A stretch of DNA of 10,301 nucleotides, taken from NCBI GenBank assembly GCA_029986975.1, contig DALTWR010000011.1:1-10301 (forward strand), written 5' to 3'. The notes under the pieces were generated by a model that saw only the letters and a program-made list of their open reading frames with translations, was not told the origin of the DNA and ran no database searches. Both the position numbers and the translations under genes were made by a program. This DNA comes from Methanocorpusculum sp. (GTDB lineage: Archaea; Halobacteriota; Methanomicrobia; Methanomicrobiales; Methanocorpusculaceae). Positions 6,104 through 10,301 of this stretch are shown piece by piece (within the stretch, counting starts at the first letter, position 1; each line of letters opens with the position of its first letter).

Positions 6104-6726
6104 CCATCTTATCTCCTGAAGAAATCATCAAAACGCTGCAGAAAAAGTTAGGAAAAGCATTCCTCGATTCCCGTGTGCAGATGAGATGCGAAGGCGTGAA
6201 AAAGCGGGAAAACAGAAATATCTGGATTACCATTGACAAATCCGCAGTTCATCAGGCAGCAGAAGCCCTGATGGAGATTTCATACCCGCACTTAGCCTGT
6301 ATCTCAGGATACGACAAAGGACGCGATGATGAAAATCTCCGCGTACAGTATATCTTTACCATCTACGGCGGCGAGCCAGGCGCAGAAACGGTTGTTGTCT
6401 TCTCGCTTGATGTGCCCAAAGCAAATCCGGTACTTCCAACCATTACCGACTTAATGGAAGGAACAGCCTTTACCGAAGAAGAAAAGACCGAGTATCTCGG
6501 AATCAGAATCGAAGGACTGCCTTCGGCTGCTCACAAGTTCTTCCTACCTCAGGACTCCCCCGAAGATCTGTATCCGTTGCGAAAAGACGAAAAAGGTATT
6601 CCTGCATCTATGGTCAAAAACCTGTGGGCGTGCGGACGCCCCGCAAATCGCCCGCCTGCACCTTTGCCGGAAAAAGAAGAACCGGAAGAACCGGCAAAAC
6701 CGGCAGAAAAGGGAGGTAACGCATAA
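6100..6726 (+). CDS. mbhK: Membrane-bound hydrogenase subunit K (NuoC-like), with extended Pro/Glu tail
   Basis: This 208-residue protein matches the NuoC/EchD family, a structural partner of the large subunit on the cytoplasmic side. The NuoC pattern is visible in LPTITDLMEGTAFTEEE (residues 112-128), YLGIRIEGLP (132-141) and KFFLPQDSPEDLYPLRKD (146-163). The last 28 residues or so (181-208) are a low-complexity Pro/Glu/Lys stretch, PANRPPAPLPEKEEPEEPAK and onward, encoded by repeated ccgga/ccggc units, which looks like a disordered extension beyond the conserved fold. GGAGG (6088-6092) precedes the start. It shares 4 nt with mbhJ and one base with mbhL. Confidence 0.9.
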   Translation: MTILSPEEIIKTLQKKLGKAFLDSRVQMRCEGVKKRENRNIWITIDKSAVHQAAEALMEISYPHLACISGYDKGRDDENLRVQYIFTIYGGEPGAETVVVFSLDVPKANPVLPTITDLMEGTAFTEEEKTEYLGIRIEGLPSAAHKFFLPQDSPEDLYPLRKDEKGIPASMVKNLWACGRPANRPPAPLPEKEEPEEPAKPAEKGGNA

Positions 6727-7949
6727 TGGCTGGAAATGTACCATACAAAGTACCTGTAGGACCAATTCACCCCGCGTTAAAAGAGCCGGTGCATATTGAG
6801 CTTACCGTGCTCGGCGAAGAGGTTATTGCAGCTGACTTTACGCCCGGTCAGACGCACCGCGGCATTGAGTGGATGGGTTTATCCAGAAATCCGGTACAGA
6901 TTGTGCATCTGACTGATAGAATCTGCGGCATCTGCGGCGTTACTCACTCGCTTTGTTTCGCCCGTGCGGTCGAGCAGGTTGCAGAGATTAACGCTCCGGA
7001 ACGTGCGGATTATGTCAGAACCATTATCGCCGAGTTTGAACGTATCCAGTCGCATTTACTCTGGGCTGGTGTTGCCGCTCACGAACTTGGATTCGATTCA
7101 CTCTTCTATCTCGCATGGCGCGTCCGTGAAGATGCGCTCGATGCGATTGAGGTCATCACCGGAAACCGCGTTAACTACGACATTATCCAGATTGGAGGAG
7201 TCCGCCGCGACATTACACCGGATATGATGCCCAAAATCAAAAAGTGTCTTGACTCGTACAAAGACCTCTTTGGAAAACTGAAGAAGCTCTTCCTCGAAGA
7301 CGCGGTAATAAAATCCCGCTGTGTCGGATGCGGCGTTTTAACGAAAGAAAAAGCCGCTGCATATTCAACGGTAGGGCCTACTTCACGGGCTTCAGGACTT
7401 CCGGCTGATCTTCGTGCAGATTATCCCTACTGTGCATACGGCGATTTGGATATCAAACCTATTCTTCCTGAAGTCTATGGAAAGAAAGCCGAAGGAGATA
7501 CCTACGACAGAATTGTAGTCCGTATCTTTGAGATTGCACAGTCCATTGAAATCATCGAAGAATGTCTTGCAAACATGCCTGAAGGTCCGGTTCTCTACGA
7601 AGAAAAAGTTGCAAAGATTTTGGCTCTATGCAAAAAAGCATCCGGCGAAGCGGTCGGACGTCATGAAGCGCCCCGCGGCGAGGCTCTGCACTATGTTGCA
7701 ATGAACAAGGCAGATGCTCCTGTCTCGTGGAAGGTAAAAGCATCTTCGTACAGTAACCTGCATGTGTGGCCTATCATCTTAAAAGGAATCCAGCTTGCAG
7801 ATGTTCCGATAGTTGTAGCCTCAGTTGACCCGTGCCTCTCGTGTACAGACCGTGTGGCAGTTGCCTCTGACGACGGTCCGGTTAAGATATTAACCAAAGA
7901 AGATTTGTCAAAGATGTCGTACCTTAAGACACGGAGGATGATGGAATGA
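6726..7949 (+). CDS. mbhL: Membrane-bound [NiFe] hydrogenase catalytic large subunit L (NuoD-like)
   Basis: This 407-residue protein is the catalytic subunit that makes or oxidises H2. Both nickel-binding pairs are intact: Cys67/Cys70 in RICGIC (65-70) and the pair in DPCLSCTDR (368-376). HRGIE (44-48) and GVTHSLC (71-77) also match group 4 hydrogenases. Intact cysteines separate it from MbsL and from NuoD of complex I. After DPCLSCTDR a further 31 residues follow (from VAVASDDGPVK to RRMME). In E. coli HycE a protease cuts at just this point, so this tail is probably removed during maturation. GGGAGGT at 6711-6717 is 8 nt before the start. It overlaps mbhM by 4 nt. Confidence 0.97.
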   Translation: MAGNVPYKVPVGPIHPALKEPVHIELTVLGEEVIAADFTPGQTHRGIEWMGLSRNPVQIVHLTDRICGICGVTHSLCFARAVEQVAEINAPERADYVRTIIAEFERIQSHLLWAGVAAHELGFDSLFYLAWRVREDALDAIEVITGNRVNYDIIQIGGVRRDITPDMMPKIKKCLDSYKDLFGKLKKLFLEDAVIKSRCVGCGVLTKEKAAAYSTVGPTSRASGLPADLRADYPYCAYGDLDIKPILPEVYGKKAEGDTYDRIVVRIFEIAQSIEIIEECLANMPEGPVLYEEKVAKILALCKKASGEAVGRHEAPRGEALHYVAMNKADAPVSWKVKASSYSNLHVWPIILKGIQLADVPIVVASVDPCLSCTDRVAVASDDGPVKILTKEDLSKMSYLKTRRMME

Positions 7950-8947
7950 ACGAAATTCTGTTAGCCGTCATCGGAACGGTTATCTTAACCGTTTGTTCCT
8001 TACTCGTCGGTCTTTCACTCGCAGGTCTCGACCGGATTATCTGCGCACGTATGCAGGCTCGTGTAGGACCAAGGCTTCGTCAGCCGTTCATTGATATTGC
8101 AAAACTCTTTACAAAGCAGAACATTGTGCCGAAAAACGCTGTGCCGATGCTCTTCAATCTGATGCCGGTCTCAGCTCTTGCTGCATCTATTGCGGTTCTT
8201 CTCTATCTTCCCTCCGGAAGCATCGCGCCCGTCTTAGGCGGTGCAGGAGATATGCTTCTAGTGCTTTATCTTCTAATCATCCCGTCGCTTTGTCTGGTGA
8301 TTGGCGGATTTGCATCCGGCTCACCGTATGCTACTGTAGGTGCCCAGCGTGAAATGGTTTCGATGATTGCATACGAGCTTCCGCTCGCTGCCGTGGTGAT
8401 TCTTGTTGCATGGAGACTTTCTCTCGCAGGAGTTGCAGAGCCGTTTTCCTTTGTTTCGCAGATGCAGACAAGTATCTGGGACGTCTGCGGTCCGTGCGGT
8501 ATTGCAGCAATCGTTCTTCTGCTGATTTTATTCGCATGGATTACGCCTGGAGAACTCTCGAAGGTTCCGTTCGATGCTCCCGAAGCAGAGACTGAACTTA
8601 CCGGCGGTATTCTTGCAGAGTACTCAGGAAGAAACTTAGGAATGTTTTCCTTAGCTCAGGCGGTAAAAACGGTTGCGATTCTCGCATTCGGTGTTGCGAT
8701 TCTTCTTCCGTGGAATGTATCTCCGCTCTTTGGTCTTTCAGGAGCGGCTGCAATAATTGCGGATATTCTCTTCTTCCTTGTGAAGTTAATCGTTGTTATG
8801 ATTATCTCGGTTACGGTTTTCAGAACGATGATGGCTCGTTTCAGAATCACGCAGGTCGTCAAGGTTTACTGGTTCATCTTAGGCGGTATCGCTCTTGCAG
8901 CCTTGATTTTGTTCCTCGTCGATGCAGGACTTTCGGGGGTGCTCTAA
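7946..8947 (+). CDS. mbhM: Membrane-bound hydrogenase subunit M (NuoH/EchB-like membrane anchor)
   Basis: This 333-residue protein has about eight membrane helices and anchors the hydrogenase arm in the membrane, like NuoH, HycD and EchB. Conserved stretches are RMQARVGPRLRQPFIDIAKL (35-54), GAQREMVSMIAYELPLA (132-148, with Glu136 and Glu144), PFDAPEAETELTGGILAEYS (208-227) and the terminal MARFRITQVVKVYW (296-309). These acidic loops are thought to couple electron transfer to ion movement. It overlaps mbhL by 4 nt, and its TAA stop is one base from the mbhN ATG. Confidence 0.95.
   Translation: MNEILLAVIGTVILTVCSLLVGLSLAGLDRIICARMQARVGPRLRQPFIDIAKLFTKQNIVPKNAVPMLFNLMPVSALAASIAVLLYLPSGSIAPVLGGAGDMLLVLYLLIIPSLCLVIGGFASGSPYATVGAQREMVSMIAYELPLAAVVILVAWRLSLAGVAEPFSFVSQMQTSIWDVCGPCGIAAIVLLLILFAWITPGELSKVPFDAPEAETELTGGILAEYSGRNLGMFSLAQAVKTVAILAFGVAILLPWNVSPLFGLSGAAAIIADILFFLVKLIVVMIISVTVFRTMMARFRITQVVKVYWFILGGIALAALILFLVDAGLSGVL
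8935..8941 (+). promoter_or_regulatory. Ribosome binding site that sets the mbhN start
   Basis: GGGGGTG inside the end of mbhM lies 7 nt before the ATG at 8949. It decides between that start and an in-frame ATG further upstream at 8922 that has no such site and lies well inside mbhM. Confidence 0.65.
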
Positions 8948-8948
8948 A

Positions 8949-9371
8949 ATGCTTCCGATGCTTCCGGAAATTGTTAAGCAGGCGTTTAAAAAACCTGCTA
9001 CAAATCTGTTCCCGGCAAAACATCTGCCGAAAACAATTACCGGTTTCCTTGCAAAAGTAGGCAGCGGTGAGGCAGAGATTCATCCGCCGGTCGAGTCGCC
9101 TGCAAATCAGCGCGGAAAACTCATCTATGACCGTGCAGTCTGTAACGGCTGCGGTCTGTGTATGAAGGTCTGCCCCGCTCATGCGATTGAGCAGGTCGTC
9201 TATCCGGCAGCCGAGGGTGAAAAGCCGCAGAAGAGAATCAGAATCTATGTCGGAAACTGTATCTTCTGTGGGCAGTGTATTGATATCTGCTCGAAGAAGG
9301 CATTATCGCAGAGTTCTGAGTATCTGCTCGCCGCTGAAGACAGGTTTGCCGAGACACAGATTATTGAGTAA
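8949..9371 (+). CDS. mbhN: Membrane-bound hydrogenase ferredoxin-like subunit N (NuoI-like, two [4Fe-4S])
   Basis: This is a 140-residue iron-sulfur protein with two [4Fe-4S] motifs: CNGCGLCMKVCP with Cys65, 68, 71 and 75, and CIFCGQCIDICS with Cys104, 107, 110 and 114. It is the entry point where soluble ferredoxin exchanges electrons with the complex, passing them to MbhJ. The N-terminal segment (MLPMLPEIVKQAFKKPATNL) is the amphipathic stretch typical of NuoI-like proteins, which helps docking on the membrane subunit. The start at 8949 is supported by GGGGGTG at 8935-8941 and by one-base spacing after mbhM. A second ATG at 8958 is possible. This is the last gene before the terminator. Confidence 0.95.
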   Translation: MLPMLPEIVKQAFKKPATNLFPAKHLPKTITGFLAKVGSGEAEIHPPVESPANQRGKLIYDRAVCNGCGLCMKVCPAHAIEQVVYPAAEGEKPQKRIRIYVGNCIFCGQCIDICSKKALSQSSEYLLAAEDRFAETQIIE

Positions 9372-9377
9372 GTGGTG

Positions 9378-9404
9378 TTGTCGGAAGACGACAATTCTTT
9401 TTTT
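9378..9404 (+). terminator. Hairpin plus T-run terminator of the mbh operon
   Basis: A perfect 6-bp stem TTGTCG (9378-9383) and CGACAA (9389-9394) with a 5-nt loop GAAGA is followed at once by TTCTTTTTTT (9395-9404). It begins 7 nt after the mbhN stop codon. Archaea can terminate on T-runs alone, so both parts may contribute. It is oriented for the plus strand only; the reverse strand has no T-run after the stem. Confidence 0.75.
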
Positions 9405-9435
9405 GCAGAACTTTAGTCTGTATTTTTTATCCGGC

Positions 9436-10269
9436 TTATACCCTAAACTCAACCCCGTACACTTTTTCCGGCACTTCAGAATGAACACGCCACATATCAT
9501 CATCGGACACAACGCCTGCCTGAAGCATTCTCTGCATCGTTCTTGGTACTGAACGCGGACCGTTTACCGCCCCGGGGCGTGAATTATCATCCATGAAATC
9601 ACTTTCCATCGTAAACTCGCGTTTTTCTCTAAACCAGTCCGCAATAAACGGTTCACGCGACGTAACCGACGGATGAAGCGGTGTGTCGCAGGTCGCAAAA
9701 TGCTTGATAACCTTTTTCGGCGGCAGACCTGCACGGTTTGCCATATCGTAAACATCCGCACAGCTGCCCGACTCAGCGTGAATCTGCAGCGGACAGGAAA
9801 GTTCAGCTGCAAGTTCCAAGCCGTGGAATAAAACACGGTTGGACAAATCCCAAATTTCCGGCTCAACCGGATAATGCGGTCTTCCGGACTTTAAGCCGAT
9901 AGATTTTCCCTCTAAAACATATTCAGCCGCGACATCAAGCCCGCCTTTCATCAGCTCTTCTGCTTCAGCGGGCGTCATACGGAGAAGAAGTCTTCCAATC
10001 TCAGCTGGATGAACTCCGCAGATGACATAACACTGACAGCCCAATTCACGCACCGCTTTTGCATCCTCAAGCGTTTCATCAAAAACCGTACGAAAATCAT
10101 CCGGCAAGTTAGGAACAACGCCACACGACCACGACGGAAGGGAAACCAAAACAATATGTGTTCCGCCGGAACGCATGAACTCTTTAATGACCTCAGGACC
10201 TCTGCCGGTTCTTCTGCAGAGATGAAAATGGTCATCTAAAATCGGAAAAGAAGGGGTAACTGCGGTCAT
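9436..10269 (-). CDS. TatD-like TIM-barrel metal-dependent hydrolase
   Basis: This 277-residue protein resembles the archaeal TatD-related branch of the amidohydrolase superfamily. Candidate metal ligands in order are His14 and His16 (DDHFHL), Lys127 (IGLKSGRPHYPV), His164 (QIHAES), His190 (KHFATCD) and Asp224 (MESDFMDD). GVHPAE (85-90) is another family mark. TatD proteins usually have GE(I/V)G at the strand where this protein has GLKSG, so a lysine stands near the usual glutamate. The substrate is unknown; TatD relatives are DNases or phosphoesterases, but that cannot be carried over here. The start at 10269 is the first ATG after an in-frame stop (10276-10278) and overlaps the stop of a probable upstream gene as ATGA. 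It converges on the mbh operon with a gap of 64 bp. No link to hydrogenase function is evident. Confidence 0.85.
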   Translation of the reverse strand: MTAVTPSFPILDDHFHLCRRTGRGPEVIKEFMRSGGTHIVLVSLPSWSCGVVPNLPDDFRTVFDETLEDAKAVRELGCQCYVICGVHPAEIGRLLLRMTPAEAEELMKGGLDVAAEYVLEGKSIGLKSGRPHYPVEPEIWDLSNRVLFHGLELAAELSCPLQIHAESGSCADVYDMANRAGLPPKKVIKHFATCDTPLHPSVTSREPFIADWFREKREFTMESDFMDDNSRPGAVNGPRSVPRTMQRMLQAGVVSDDDMWRVHSEVPEKVYGVEFRV

Positions 10270-10301
10270 TCTGCATCAAGTCCGCAGACTGATGTTAAAA
10301 G
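10266..10301 (-). CDS. Probable 3' end of an upstream gene (last 11 codons), cut by the window edge
   Basis: Reading leftward from the right edge, one frame is open and ends LLTSVCGLDAE followed by TGA at 10268-10266, which overlaps the ATG of the TatD-like gene as ATGA. That is the junction used throughout this window, so an operon partner upstream of the hydrolase is likely. The fragment is far too short to identify and could be chance. Confidence 0.4.
   Translation of the reverse strand, partial: LLTSVCGLDAE

Noticed and set aside
8922..8948. Longer mbhN start at 8922
   Set aside because: It lies deep in mbhM with no ribosome binding site; the ATG at 8949 has GGGGGTG at 7 nt.
1244..9371. 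Mbs sulfur-reducing complex, complex I or a stand-alone Mrp antiporter
   Set aside because: MbhL keeps all four nickel-binding cysteines, only one large antiporter subunit is present, and a complete hydrogenase arm is encoded, so Mbh fits best.
9378..9404. Bidirectional terminator also serving the TatD-like gene
   Set aside because: On the minus strand the stem is not followed by a T-run, so only the plus-strand function is supported.

Overview
The window is a stretch of an archaeal genome, most likely from a hydrogenotrophic methanogen of the Methanomicrobiales (a Methanocorpusculum-like organism is my best guess; no marker gene here proves it). Archaeal character comes from a TATA-box promoter (TTTTATATATA), strong GGAGG/GGTGAT ribosome binding sites, a 14-gene energy-converting hydrogenase cluster of the archaeal Mbh type, and moderate GC content.

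Layout. (1) Positions 1-986, minus strand: a Fic-domain protein with an N-terminal inhibitory motif and the start of a C-terminal winged-helix-like domain, cut by the left edge. (2) Positions 987-1243: a divergent regulatory region. It holds four copies of TGCAGATA arranged as two nested palindromes that share one centre of symmetry (about position 1040), a likely fic promoter lying between two of those copies, a clear archaeal promoter for the rightward operon, and a 14-codon upstream ORF whose stop overlaps the first operon start codon. (3) Positions 1244-9371, plus strand: a complete, apparently intact mbhA-N operon in the order known from Thermococcales. Genes overlap by 4 or 1 nt at twelve of thirteen junctions. 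(4) Positions 9378-9404: a hairpin plus T-run terminator. (5) Positions 9436-10269, minus strand: a TatD-like TIM-barrel metal-dependent hydrolase, convergent with the operon. It is preceded by what looks like the last 11 codons of another gene that enters from the right edge.

How the genes work together. MbhJKLN form the cytoplasmic hydrogenase arm: the [NiFe] site is in MbhL, one [4Fe-4S] cluster in MbhJ and two in MbhN. MbhM is the Q-module-like membrane anchor. MbhH with MbhD, E, F and G and MbhA, B and C form an Mrp-antiporter-like ion-translocating arm, linked by MbhI. The complex couples reversible ferredoxin oxidation and H2 formation to a Na+/H+ gradient. In a hydrogenotrophic methanogen the likely direction is ion-gradient-driven reduction of ferredoxin with H2 for carbon fixation or for priming methanogenesis. 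All four nickel-binding cysteines of MbhL are present, so this is a hydrogenase and not the related sulfur-reducing Mbs complex.

The least ordinary part is the divergent control region. The nested palindrome array abuts and brackets the predicted fic promoter, and the Fic protein itself seems to carry a DNA-binding domain. Autoregulation by the Fic protein is the simplest hypothesis. The same array lies about 65 bp upstream of the hydrogenase TATA box, so an effect on the operon is possible but less certain.
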